52,023 nucleotides of DNA. Origin: DATDRS01 sp035291605. GTDB lineage: Bacteria; Chloroflexota; Anaerolineae; Anaerolineales; UBA6663. The stretch covers positions 1 to 52,023 of the forward strand of contig DATDRS010000494.1 in the NCBI GenBank assembly GCA_035291605.1. Direction: 5' to 3'. Numbering within the stretch: position 1 is the stretch's first letter; the number at the start of each line of letters is the position of its first letter. Made by a program: the position numbers and the translations under genes. This document shows, piece by piece, positions 1 through 7,639 of this stretch. A model generated the notes under the pieces. It made no database searches. It saw only the letters and a program-made list of their open reading frames with translations, and was not told the DNA's origin.

Positions 1-28
1 CCTCTGCTGAGCCTAGGCTCAGCAGAGG
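1..28. repeat. Perfect 28-bp palindrome
   Basis: Bases 1-28 read identically on both strands. Folded, they give a 12-bp stem (1-12 with 17-28) and a CTAG loop. No T-tract follows; a G-rich run does. It may be the end of a terminator for a gene left of the window, or one of the spacer palindromes common in this segment. Confidence 0.6.
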
Positions 29-75
29 GGGGAGGGATGGCCATCATGCCAGGATAGGGGGTGAGGTAAGAAACA

Positions 76-468
76 ATGGGCTTCAAAAACCGCTTCGGCA
101 ACTTCCTGATCTTCTGGGGGCTGATCTCCCTCTTCATCTTCTTCGCTTCGCTCTACACACCCGACAAAGATTACAACTACTTCGCCTTCCTCCTGGGTAT
201 CGTCCTGTTGTGGATCGGCATCCCGCTGCGCCGCGCCAAGCGGCCCGCGCCGCCTAAGCCTGCCGCGCCGCCACCACAAGCGGCGCCCGCCCCGGCCAAG
301 CAGGCTGCGCCCGCCGCCAAAAAACGGGGCCTGCTCACCACCCTCCTGAAAGGCCCGCCGCCCAAGACGGCTGCGCCCCCGCCCCTACCACCGCCGCCCG
401 CCGCGCCGCCTCCGCCGCCCAAGAAGGGGCTGGCCGCGCTGTTTGCGCCAAAGCCGAAGAAAAAGTGA
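76..468 (+). CDS. Small two-helix membrane protein with Pro/Ala/Lys-rich tail
   Basis: The protein has 130 residues. Residues about 8-27 and 35-52 are strongly hydrophobic and should form a membrane hairpin. Residues 53-130 are almost only Pro, Ala and Lys, with stretches of up to six prolines, so the tail is probably disordered and cationic. A GAGGT Shine-Dalgarno site lies about 8 bases before the ATG. A hairpin starts at its stop codon, so it is probably a single-gene unit on its 3' side. I do not recognise the family. The tail could bind anionic partners such as nucleic acid, or reach through a cell wall, but that is inference from composition only. Confidence 0.6.
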   Translation: MGFKNRFGNFLIFWGLISLFIFFASLYTPDKDYNYFAFLLGIVLLWIGIPLRRAKRPAPPKPAAPPPQAAPAPAKQAAPAAKKRGLLTTLLKGPPPKTAAPPPLPPPPAAPPPPPKKGLAALFAPKPKKK

Positions 469-533
469 AAAACTCCCAAATCCCAATGTTGAACTCCCCT
501 TTGGAGTTTGGGCCTGGGGATTTGGGAGTTTTT
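468..533 (+). terminator. Hairpin terminator after the small membrane protein
   Basis: A perfect 17-bp inverted repeat (468-484 with 517-533) begins in the TGA stop and ends in five T. A smaller hairpin (492-497 with 503-508) sits in its loop. The arm carries the ACTCCCAAA word seen in other hairpins of the window. Confidence 0.75.
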
Positions 534-544
534 AGAGGTCCCCC

Positions 545-1732
545 ATGTCTTCCTCCCTCGATGGCGTCGTCCTCCACTCGCACGGTTCCCGCTTGATGGG
601 CGCTTTTTTCCGCGCTCAGGCAGATGAGCCGCGCCCGACGGCCTTACTGCTCCACGGGATTCCCGGCGTCGAGAAAAACTACGACCTCGCCTACGCCCTG
701 CGCGATGCGGGCTGGAACGTGCTTACTTTTCACTACCGGGGTTGCTGGGGTAGTGAAGGCGAATACACCCTGCCCGGCATCGTGGACGACATCATCGTGG
801 CCATTGATTACCTGAGCGAGCGCGCCGATGTGGACAAGCGCCGCCTCGCCGGCGTCGGCCTCAGCCTCGGCGGATGGGGCGTGGTCATGGCCGCCGCGCG
901 GGATGAGCGGCTGCGCGCCGTCGTCTCTCTGAACCCGCTCGTTGACCCGCACACCGCGCCGCTCTCCGACACCCACGCCGCCGATTTCGCCTCCATGCTG
1001 CACGGCATCACCGCCGCCAAAGCGCAGGCGCAGTGGGCCATGCTCACCCCGCTCACCCGCGTCGCCAGGCAGCTCGCAGGCCGCCCGACGCTGCTCCTCA
1101 CCGGCGACGCCGACGAGCTCTTCCCACCCGCGCACATCCAGCCGCTGGCCGACGCCATGCCCTTCGCCGAGTGGAAACGCATTCCCGGCGCGAGTCATAC
1201 CTTCAATGACCATCGCGCCGTAGTGGTGCACACGGTCATTGACTGGCTCACCAGCGTTTTTTCCTCCCTGCCGCTGCTGCCTAAGGGCTTCACCCTTCGC
1301 GCTGCCAGGGAGAGCGATTATGCGCGCGTAATGGATGTGATGGCCGAGTGGTGGGGCGGGCGCGACCTCAGCCACCTCCTGCCGCGCCTGTTCTTTCAGC
1401 ACTTCAACGACACCAGTTTTATCGTAGAGCAAGATGGCACGCTCGTCGCGTTCCTCATCGGCTTCATGTCGCAGTCCGAACCGCGCGTGGCCTATATTCA
1501 CTTCGCCGGCGTGCATCCCGAATATCGCCGGGCCGGGCTGGGCCGCGCGCTCTATGAACGCTTCTTCGAGAAAGCCCGTGCCCGCGGCGCGCGCGAAGTC
1601 CACTGCGTCACCGCGCCCGTCAATGCCGGCTCAATTGCGTTTCATACGAAGATGGGCTTTGTGGCAAGCGAGCCGATTACGGATTATGATGGGCGGGGAG
1701 GAGATCGGGTATCATTCAAGAAGATGATTTAG
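545..1732 (+). CDS. Alpha/beta-hydrolase fused to a GNAT acetyltransferase
   Basis: This 395-residue protein has two domains. Residues about 1-240 are an alpha/beta-hydrolase: oxyanion-region HGIPG (37-41), nucleophile elbow GLSLGG with Ser107, acid in GDADE (187-191) and His218 in GASH. Residues about 248-395 are a GNAT domain whose acetyl-CoA loop is RRAGLG (328-333) inside VHPEYRRAGLG, followed by the usual N-acetyltransferase C-terminal pattern (NAGSIAFHTKMGF). The junction is short and in frame, so this is a real fusion. The substrate is unknown; hydrolysis of an acylated compound coupled to acetylation of a freed amine is a possible logic, but unproven. The start at 545 has only a weak GAGGT site upstream. 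Confidence 0.85.
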   Translation: MSSSLDGVVLHSHGSRLMGAFFRAQADEPRPTALLLHGIPGVEKNYDLAYALRDAGWNVLTFHYRGCWGSEGEYTLPGIVDDIIVAIDYLSERADVDKRRLAGVGLSLGGWGVVMAAARDERLRAVVSLNPLVDPHTAPLSDTHAADFASMLHGITAAKAQAQWAMLTPLTRVARQLAGRPTLLLTGDADELFPPAHIQPLADAMPFAEWKRIPGASHTFNDHRAVVVHTVIDWLTSVFSSLPLLPKGFTLRAARESDYARVMDVMAEWWGGRDLSHLLPRLFFQHFNDTSFIVEQDGTLVAFLIGFMSQSEPRVAYIHFAGVHPEYRRAGLGRALYERFFEKARARGAREVHCVTAPVNAGSIAFHTKMGFVASEPITDYDGRGGDRVSFKKMI

Positions 1733-1753
1733 AATCCCGGAGGGAGGTGACCT

Positions 1754-2323
1754 ATGACTGCGAATGCCCCATCAACAGAAGTAGCCGCTGAGCGCCTGTA
1801 CACTGGTGAAGAGGTCCTCGCGCTTGGCGACATTGGCCCATATGAGTTGGTCGAAGGGAGGATCATCCCCATGAGCCCTACCAAACACAAGCATGGCAGG
1901 TATGAAATCACCTTTGCGACTATTCTGAACAACTTTGTAAAACAAAACCGCCTCGGCGAGGTGCAAGGTGGGGAAGTAGGCATCTACGTTCGCCGCAACC
2001 CGGACACGGTGCGCGCCGCCGACGTGTTGTTCATCTCCAATGAACGCCTGGCGAAAGCAAACCCGGATGGCTTTCTCGATGTCGCACCGGAGTTAGTGGT
2101 TGAAATTGTCAGCCCGGATGACCGCTGGACGGAGATCCGCCAGAAAATTCGGGAATACTTCAGCGCCGGGGTCAATGTGGTGCTGGTGATTGACCCCTCC
2201 GAGCGAACGGTTACGATTTACCGCTCTCTGACCCATTTGCGCGAGTTGACTGTTAACGACATCCTGACTCTGGAAGACATCTTGCCTGGCTTTAGCGTGC
2301 CGGTCGTCGAACTTTTCTCATGA
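1754..2323 (+). CDS. Uma2-family (DUF820) PD-(D/E)XK nuclease-like protein
   Basis: A 189-residue protein of the Uma2/DUF820 family, a restriction-endonuclease fold. Recognisable pieces are YELVEGR near residue 30, a His/Lys patch (KHKHGR, 44-49), the first acidic residue in RAADVLF (Asp90), and PELVVEIVSP with Glu117, which gives the expected D...ExV order. The start is well supported by a GGGAGG site 7-12 bases upstream. Its stop overlaps the start of the next gene (ATGA), so it is translationally linked to the CoA-transferase subunit, although no functional link is known. Members are often found in many copies in Chloroflexota and Cyanobacteria; their biological role is unclear. Confidence 0.85.
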   Translation: MTANAPSTEVAAERLYTGEEVLALGDIGPYELVEGRIIPMSPTKHKHGRYEITFATILNNFVKQNRLGEVQGGEVGIYVRRNPDTVRAADVLFISNERLAKANPDGFLDVAPELVVEIVSPDDRWTEIRQKIREYFSAGVNVVLVIDPSERTVTIYRSLTHLRELTVNDILTLEDILPGFSVPVVELFS

Positions 2324-3222
2324 GCAAACTCACAACTCTCTCCCAAGCTATCGCTCAGCACGTCCACGACGGCGACCTGGTGTACGCCGCCGGATTCACC
2401 CACCTCATCCCCTTCGCTGCCGGGCACGAGATCATCCGGCAGGGCAAAAAGAATCTCACCGTCGCCCGCGCCACGCCGGACATCATCTACGAGCAGATGG
2501 TCGCCGCCGGGTGCGCGCGCAAGATCATTTTTTCGTACTCCGGCAACCCGGGCGTAGGGTCGCTCCGCATCGTCCGCGCCGAGATGGAGGCTGGGCGGCT
2601 CGCCTATGAGGAGTACAGCCATTTCGCGATGATCACCCGGCTCACGGCAGGCGCAGCCGGCCTGCCGTTCCTGCCGATGAAATCGGTGGGCACGGAAGAT
2701 TTGGCCAGGGCCAACCCGCAGTATCGCCAGGTCGCCGACCCCTACCGCGGCGAAGTGCTGAACGCCGTCCCCGCGCTCAACCCGGAAGTCGCCATCATCC
2801 ACGCCCAGCGCGCGGATGTAAACGGCAACACCCAGATCTGGGGCATCATCGGCGAGCAGAAGGAGGCCGCTTTTGCTTCTAAGCGTGTCATCGTCACCGC
2901 CGAGGAGATCGTGGATGAGGCCGTCATCCGCTCCGATCCGAACCGCACGATCATACCGGGCCTGATCGTGAGCGCGGTGTGCCACGTCCCGTATTGCGCG
3001 CATCCCTCATACACCCAGGGCTATTACGACCGCGACAACCCGTTCTACCTGGAATGGGACAAGATTTCCTCGACGCCGGAGGGGGTGAAGACATGGTTGG
3101 ACGAATGGGTATATGGCGTGAAAGACCGGGATGAGTATTGGGCCAGATTGGGGAGCGAGACGCACGAGCGGCTGAAGGTGAAGTCCAGGTGGAGCCAGCC
3201 GGTGAACTATGGAGAGTTTTAG
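2320..3222 (+). CDS. CoA-transferase family I, alpha subunit (GctA/IpdA-like)
   Basis: This 300-residue protein matches the alpha subunit of glutaconate-type CoA-transferases. It has the GDLVYAAGF N-terminal loop, the glycine-rich GNPGVG (76-80), the block YEEYSHFAM around Glu97/Glu98 followed by TRLTAGAAGLPFLP, and the C-terminal ADVNGNTQ motif. The nearest characterised relatives I recall are IpdA (steroid ring cleavage in actinobacteria) and GctA. The matching beta subunit is at 5742-6509, after three unrelated genes. It probably forms a heteromer that moves CoA between short acids or opens a cyclic acyl-CoA; the substrate is not visible. The start overlaps the previous stop by four bases. 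Confidence 0.85.
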   Translation: MSKLTTLSQAIAQHVHDGDLVYAAGFTHLIPFAAGHEIIRQGKKNLTVARATPDIIYEQMVAAGCARKIIFSYSGNPGVGSLRIVRAEMEAGRLAYEEYSHFAMITRLTAGAAGLPFLPMKSVGTEDLARANPQYRQVADPYRGEVLNAVPALNPEVAIIHAQRADVNGNTQIWGIIGEQKEAAFASKRVIVTAEEIVDEAVIRSDPNRTIIPGLIVSAVCHVPYCAHPSYTQGYYDRDNPFYLEWDKISSTPEGVKTWLDEWVYGVKDRDEYWARLGSETHERLKVKSRWSQPVNYGEF

Positions 3223-3280
3223 TGATCAGTAGTCAGTCATCAGTGAACATACTGTTCACTGATGACTGACTACTGATCAC
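3222..3280. repeat. Perfect long inverted repeat (28-bp arms, 3-nt loop)
   Basis: Arms 3222-3249 and 3253-3280 are exact reverse complements around a TAC loop. The arm is itself made of iterated words (AGTCAGTCATCAGTGA). It starts at the last base of the CoA-transferase stop codon. No T-tract follows, so it may end transcription by stem strength alone or block 3' exonucleases. Confidence 0.8.
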
Positions 3281-3304
3281 CGATGACTGCCGCAGGAGGC
3301 GATC

Positions 3305-4096
3305 ATGCTCGAACAAATCAACCTCGATCAATCCATCCCCAAGGCCGAATACAAGCGCCGCTTGCCGCAGTTGCAGGCGCGGCTGTACGACCTCGAACAC
3401 GCGGTATTCAACGCCCGTATCCCCGCCGCGATCCTGTTCGAGGGCTGGGCGGCGGCGGGCAAGGGCAGCACCATTAACGTCCTCGCCGAGCGCATGGACC
3501 CGCGCGGGTTCCGGGTCGTTCCCATCACCCCGCCGCGCACGGCCGAGATGCGCTATCCCTGGCTCCACCGCTTCTGGCTGAAAATCCCGGCCTACGGCCA
3601 GATCGTCGTCTACGACACCTCGTGGTACCGCCGCGTGCTGATTGACCGCATCAACAAAACGGTCAGCAAACGCGAATGGCAGGACGCCTACGAGGACATC
3701 CGTGACTTCGAGAAGCAGTTGGCGGACGACGGCGCGGTCCTCCTCAAGTTCTGGCTGCACATCAGCGAGGCGGAGCAGACCCGGCGGTTCAAAAAACTGC
3801 TCAAAGACAAATTGACCACCTGGCAGGTCGCCGACGAGGATGCGGCGCAGCACAAAAAGTATAAGAAGTATCTGACAGCCGTTGAGGAGATGCTGGCGCG
3901 CACCGAGGGGCCGCACGCGCCCTGGATCATCGTCGAGGCGACCGACCGCTATTACACGCGGATCAAGGTGTTCGAGACCATCATCAGCGCGCTCGAACGG
4001 CGGTTGGGCGATCAGGCCCCGCCGCCACCGCCCCTCCCCGAACAGAAAAACCGCAGGCATGCGCGCACGTCCAAGAAGGAGGCCGCCCATGCTTGA
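3305..4096 (+). CDS. PPK2-type polyphosphate kinase domain, degenerate (N-half-like)
   Basis: A 263-residue PPK2-family P-loop protein. The Walker A region is EGWAAAGKG, and Lys53 is present. The acidic residue normally found two places after the first Gly (GWDAAGKG) is Ala49, and the Walker-B region reads YDTSWY, where active enzymes have FDRSWY. Both changed positions align exactly with Asp49 and Arg105 of the next protein. In fused polyphosphate:AMP phosphotransferases (PAP) the N-terminal domain is the degenerate one, so this looks like a free-standing version of that half. It is preceded by a strong GGAGG site and overlaps the next gene by 8 bases. It may be structural or regulatory rather than catalytic. 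Confidence 0.85.
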   Translation: MLEQINLDQSIPKAEYKRRLPQLQARLYDLEHAVFNARIPAAILFEGWAAAGKGSTINVLAERMDPRGFRVVPITPPRTAEMRYPWLHRFWLKIPAYGQIVVYDTSWYRRVLIDRINKTVSKREWQDAYEDIRDFEKQLADDGAVLLKFWLHISEAEQTRRFKKLLKDKLTTWQVADEDAAQHKKYKKYLTAVEEMLARTEGPHAPWIIVEATDRYYTRIKVFETIISALERRLGDQAPPPPPLPEQKNRRHARTSKKEAAHA

Positions 4097-4808
4097 GCAA
4101 GTCAATCTCAAAACGCGCCTCACACGCGCCGAATACGAGAGGCAGCTCACGCCGCTGCAAAACCAACTCCACCTGCTGGGTTATCAGGTGTACGTGCAAA
4201 AGCGGCCGCTCGCCCTCGTGTTCGAGGGCTGGGACGCGGCAGGCAAGGGCGGCGTAATTAAACGCCTCACCGAAAAACTGGACCCGCGCGGGTACGTGGT
4301 GTGGCCGATTGCCGCGCCCTCCGGCGACGACAAAATGCGGCATTACCTCTACCGCTTCTGGCGGCGGCTGCCGGAGCAGGGGCAGGTCGCCATCTTTGAC
4401 CGCTCGTGGTATGGGCGCGTGCTGGTCGAGCGCGTCGAGGGGTATTGTTCCGAGGCTGCGTGGCAGCGCGCCTACAGCGAGATCAATCAGTTCGAGCGCC
4501 AATTGCTGGAATCCGGCACGATCATCTGCAAGTTCTGGATGCACATCAGCCAGGAGGAGCAACTGCGCCGCTTCAAGGAACGTGAGAACACAAACTACAA
4601 GCAATGGAAGATCACCGAGGAGGACTGGCGCAACCGGGGCAAGTGGGAAGATTACGAGCGCGCCGCGGAAGACATGCTCCTCAAGACCAGCACCCACCTT
4701 GCGCCGTGGACGGTCGTCGAGGCGAACGACAAGCTCCACGCGCGCATCAAGGCACTGAAGACGGTCGTCAGCCGACTCAAGCAAGAGTTGGATAAAAATG
4801 GCCGATAG
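4089..4808 (+). CDS. PPK2-family polyphosphate kinase, catalytic partner
   Basis: A 239-residue PPK2 protein carrying all the usual motifs: Walker A EGWDAAGKGG (46-55, Asp49), LDPRGY lid segment, and FDRSWYGRVLVERV (103-116, Asp104, Arg105). PPK2 enzymes use polyphosphate to phosphorylate nucleoside mono- or diphosphates. The start at 4089 is chosen because it has an AAGGAGG site 8 bases upstream and because MLEQVNL repeats the N-terminus of the previous protein (MLEQINL), showing tandem duplication. Together the two genes look like a two-domain PAP split into separate, translationally coupled chains. Nucleotide preference cannot be read from the sequence. Confidence 0.88.
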   Translation: MLEQVNLKTRLTRAEYERQLTPLQNQLHLLGYQVYVQKRPLALVFEGWDAAGKGGVIKRLTEKLDPRGYVVWPIAAPSGDDKMRHYLYRFWRRLPEQGQVAIFDRSWYGRVLVERVEGYCSEAAWQRAYSEINQFERQLLESGTIICKFWMHISQEEQLRRFKERENTNYKQWKITEEDWRNRGKWEDYERAAEDMLLKTSTHLAPWTVVEANDKLHARIKALKTVVSRLKQELDKNGR

Positions 4809-4876
4809 CAAATGGCGCGCGAAGCGGCCGATGGCCGTCGGCAAGGCCATCTGCCATCAACCACCGGCTCTCCGCG

Positions 4877-5740
4877 ATGATTCCGTTCGTTGACTTCGGC
4901 GGCGAGGGGCCGCTTGTGCACTTTGCGCACGCCAACGGCTTTCCGCCGAACGCCTATCGGCCGCTCGTCGAGACGCTCAGGCCGCGCTACCGCGTCATGG
5001 CGATGTGCGCCCGCCCGCTCTGGCCGGCGCGCCCGCCGAACGGGTTGCAGGATTGGTCACCGCTGGCCGACGACCTGCTCCAGTTCCTGGACGAGCGCGG
5101 GATCAAAAACGTCGTCGGCGTGGGGCACTCGCTCGGCGGCGTCGTCACACTCATCGCCGCGCTGCGCCGCCCCGACCTGTTCCGGGCGCTGGTCATGATT
5201 GATCCGGTCCTCCTTTCCCCCGCCGCCACGCTCGCGTGGGAGGCCGCTTACCGATTAGGATTAGCGCGTTGGCTGCACCCGCTCATCCCGGCGACGCTGC
5301 GACGGCAGCGGGTGTTTCCGAGCGCGGACGCGATGTACGCCAGTTACCGCCGCAAACCGGCCTTCAGCCGGATGGACGACCGCAACCTGCGCCTGTGCGT
5401 CGAAGCGTTGATCCGCCCCCGCGCCGATGGGCAGGTGGAACTGGTTTATCCGCCGGAGTGGGAGGCCAGGATTTATCTGACCGGCCCACGGTACGAGCGG
5501 AAACTGTGGCCGCAGTTGAAGAGCCTCCGCCCCCCGCTGCTGGTCGTGCGCGGGCAGGAAACCGACGCGTTCATGCCCACGGCGGCGCGGAGGATGCAAC
5601 GGCAACTGCCCGGCGCGGCGTTGCGCGCTATCCAGGGCGCGGGCCACCTCGCGCCGCTGGAAAGGCCGCAGGAGGTGGGAGAAGTGATCATATCTTTTCT
5701 GGGAAAATTAGACTTTTCACTGACCCCCAAGGGACTGTGA
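4877..5740 (+). CDS. Alpha/beta-hydrolase
   Basis: A 287-residue alpha/beta-hydrolase: HANGF oxyanion motif (18-22), GHSLGG elbow with Ser85, acid in the QETDAF segment, and His in GAGHLAPLERP near the C-terminus. A helical lid lies between about residues 110 and 190. It stands between the PPK2 pair and the CoA-transferase beta subunit, and the next ATG follows its stop directly, so it is probably co-transcribed with that subunit. It may act on an ester or thioester in the same pathway. There is no clear Shine-Dalgarno site, so the start is moderately certain. Confidence 0.85.
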   Translation: MIPFVDFGGEGPLVHFAHANGFPPNAYRPLVETLRPRYRVMAMCARPLWPARPPNGLQDWSPLADDLLQFLDERGIKNVVGVGHSLGGVVTLIAALRRPDLFRALVMIDPVLLSPAATLAWEAAYRLGLARWLHPLIPATLRRQRVFPSADAMYASYRRKPAFSRMDDRNLRLCVEALIRPRADGQVELVYPPEWEARIYLTGPRYERKLWPQLKSLRPPLLVVRGQETDAFMPTAARRMQRQLPGAALRAIQGAGHLAPLERPQEVGEVIISFLGKLDFSLTPKGL

Positions 5741-5741
5741 G

Positions 5742-6509
5742 ATGGATTACTCCTCCTCTGAGCTCATGACGATCAATGCCGCGCGTTTACTCCGCGACGG
5801 CGACGTAGTCTTCGTCGGCGTGGGCCTGCCGAATCTGGCTTGCAATCTCGCCCGCCGCACGCACGCGCCGAATATCGTGATGATTTACGAAGCGGGCGTG
5901 GTGGGCGCGCAGCCCGCCCGGCTGCCGCTCTCAATTGGCGACCCGACGCTCGTCTCCGGCGCGGCGTGTGTGTGCTCGATGTACGAAATCTTCGCCTTTT
6001 ATCTCCAGCGCGGATTGATTGACGTGGGTTTCCTCGGCGGCGCGCAGATTGACCGCTACGGCAACGTGAACGCCACCGTCATCGGAGATTACGCTCACCC
6101 CAAAGTGCGGCTTCCCGGTTCGGGCGGGAGCGCCGAGATCGCCGCGTGGGCCAACCGGACTTATCTCCTCACCCCGCACCAAAAACGCCGCTTCCCCGAA
6201 AAGTGCGACTTCATCACAGGCGCGGGTTTCCTCGCGGGGCGCGGCGCCCGTGCGGCCTCGGGCCTCCGCGGGGGCGGGCCGCAGGCCGTCGTCACCGACA
6301 TCGGGATCCTCGAACCCGACGCCGAAGGGGAGTTAACGCTCGTCGCTCTACATCCCGATCAAACCGTCGAGAAGGCGAGGGCAAACACTGGCTGGGATTT
6401 GAAAGCCTCGCCGTCACTGCGCGCCACCGATCCGCCTACCGCTGAGGAACTCCGTCTCCTGCGCGAAGAACTCGACCCGCAGGGGATTTACCTGAAAGGT
6501 GGAGGCTGA
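5742..6509 (+). CDS. CoA-transferase family I, beta subunit (GctB/IpdB-like)
   Basis: A 255-residue protein with the beta-subunit signatures GVGLPNLA (25-32), IYEAGVVGAQP (48-58) and GFLGGAQID, plus LPGSGGSAEIA. Glu50 in YEAG falls where the catalytic glutamate of glutaconate CoA-transferase beta subunits lies (E-S/A-G), so true CoA transfer is plausible. I recall that IpdB-type hydrolases lack this residue, which favours a transferase here. It pairs with 2320-3222. One base separates it from the preceding hydrolase. The split arrangement of the two subunits is unusual, since they are normally adjacent. Confidence 0.85.
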   Translation: MDYSSSELMTINAARLLRDGDVVFVGVGLPNLACNLARRTHAPNIVMIYEAGVVGAQPARLPLSIGDPTLVSGAACVCSMYEIFAFYLQRGLIDVGFLGGAQIDRYGNVNATVIGDYAHPKVRLPGSGGSAEIAAWANRTYLLTPHQKRRFPEKCDFITGAGFLAGRGARAASGLRGGGPQAVVTDIGILEPDAEGELTLVALHPDQTVEKARANTGWDLKASPSLRATDPPTAEELRLLREELDPQGIYLKGGG

Positions 6510-6580
6510 GCTTTCTACCTGCAACCCGGCCTCGCGCCTCGCGTATGATATAGTGCCAACTTATTCTGCGAGGTGCTGGT

Positions 6581-7486
6581 ATGCAAAATTCTTATCGCCG
6601 CTCCGGCCTGATTTGGCCGCTATTGCTCATCGGCCTGGGCACGCTCTGGCTGCTGCAAAATTTCGGCCTGCTTCCGGCGGGAATGTGGGCCGCGCTGGCG
6701 CAGCTCTGGCCGGTGCTGCTGATCTTGCTGGGGCTGGATATGCTCATTGGCCGCCGTTCGACGGCGGGGACGGCGGTGGTCCTGCTCGTCGGCGCGCTCA
6801 TCGTCGCCGGTTCCCTCACCTGGGCCGCGCTCCAGGCCAGCCGCCTGCCCGCGGGCGAGCCGCAATCGCTCATCCAGACCATGCGTGGGGCCAGGCAGGC
6901 CTCGGTGGAACTCGCTTTCGACGTGGGAACACTGAAGGTGTCGGCCCTGGGCGCGTCAGATTACTTGATGGAGGGCCAGGCGCAAAATGGGCCGGGGGAG
7001 ACCGTCCAGCAGAGTTACACGGTGAAGGAGGCCGAGGGGCGACTGACGCTGTCCCAAAAGCGCGCGCCGCTGTTCATGCCCTTCCTCGCGGCAACCCACC
7101 CTGACACGCGCTGGAATATCCGTTTCTCCCCCGCCCTCCCGCTGGCGCTGGAAATCAAGACCGGCGTGGGCGAGGCCGACCTTGACCTCTCCGGCCTGAA
7201 CCTGACCGCTTTCGATCTGAGCGCCGGGGTGGGCCAGACGCGCGTCGTCTTCCCCGCCAGCAGCGCGCTGCGAGCCATCGTGCAAAGCGGCATCGGCGAA
7301 GTGACGTTGACCATCCCGCCGGACCTGCCGGCGCGCATCACAGTGAAATCAGGCCTCAGCAGCGTGCGCATCCCCCCGCGCTTCAGCCGTGATGGAGATG
7401 TGTACACGACAGCCGGGTTCTCGACGACTGGCCCGCATCTGGATTTGGAGTTGACCGCCGGGATCGGCAATGTGAACGTCAATTAA
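6581..7486 (+). CDS. LiaF-like envelope-stress membrane protein (DUF5668 plus beta-helical domain)
   Basis: 301 residues. Residues about 8-28, 35-58 and 63-85 are three membrane helices of the LiaI/LiaF N-terminal type (IWPLLLIGLGTLWLLQN; QLWPVLLILLGLDML). Residues 105-301 form a repetitive beta-rich domain with recurring GVGE/GIGEV turns (KTGVGEADLDLSG, SAGVGQTRVVF, QSGIGEVTLTI, TAGIGNVNVN), as in the cell-wall-active antibiotic response domain. Such proteins usually damp or sense envelope stress. A TATGAT -10-like box lies at 6543-6548, and a GAGGTG site precedes the ATG. It is followed by a sigma-factor gene, but a terminator separates the two. Confidence 0.75.
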   Translation: MQNSYRRSGLIWPLLLIGLGTLWLLQNFGLLPAGMWAALAQLWPVLLILLGLDMLIGRRSTAGTAVVLLVGALIVAGSLTWAALQASRLPAGEPQSLIQTMRGARQASVELAFDVGTLKVSALGASDYLMEGQAQNGPGETVQQSYTVKEAEGRLTLSQKRAPLFMPFLAATHPDTRWNIRFSPALPLALEIKTGVGEADLDLSGLNLTAFDLSAGVGQTRVVFPASSALRAIVQSGIGEVTLTIPPDLPARITVKSGLSSVRIPPRFSRDGDVYTTAGFSTTGPHLDLELTAGIGNVNVN

Positions 7487-7580
7487 GCGCCTATCCGTAA
7501 ACCCGCAGCGCTTATGCCGGTTCAAAGATGCAAGGAGCGAGCCGTCGGACGAGTTTGAAACTCGCCCCACATCATCGGAC

Positions 7581-7613
7581 CGCCCCGGCCAATTTCACAT
7601 TTTGGCCGGGGCG
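7581..7613 (+). terminator. Intrinsic terminator between the LiaF-like gene and the sigma gene
   Basis: A perfect 12-bp GC-rich stem (7581-7592 with 7602-7613) with a 9-base loop is followed by TTGTTAT. A smaller palindrome lies at 7550-7564. Confidence 0.75.
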
Positions 7614-7623
7614 TTGTTATATT
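7594..7623 (+). promoter_or_regulatory. Candidate promoter nested in the terminator loop
   Basis: TTCACA (7594-7599), an 18-base spacer and TATATT (7618-7623) give a housekeeping-type promoter just before the sigma gene at 7640. The -35 box sits in the loop of the preceding terminator. Confidence 0.45.
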
Positions 7624-7639
7624 GGGTGAAAGGGAAACC

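Noticed and set aside
644..1603. Long open frame opposite the hydrolase–GNAT gene
   Set aside because: It is antisense to a gene with clear motifs on the plus strand; its translation has no family features and arises from GC-rich codon bias. Many similar antisense frames occur, for example opposite the PPK2, EamA and galactokinase genes.
3882..4088. N-terminal extension of the second PPK2 gene
   Set aside because: The extension lies inside the first PPK2 gene and is Arg-rich nonsense. The ATG at 4089 has a strong ribosome site and matches the N-terminus of the first copy.
2320..6509. Steroid-ring degradation (IpdAB) pathway
   Set aside because: The subunits resemble IpdA/IpdB, but no other steroid gene is present and the beta subunit keeps the catalytic-type glutamate of true CoA-transferases.
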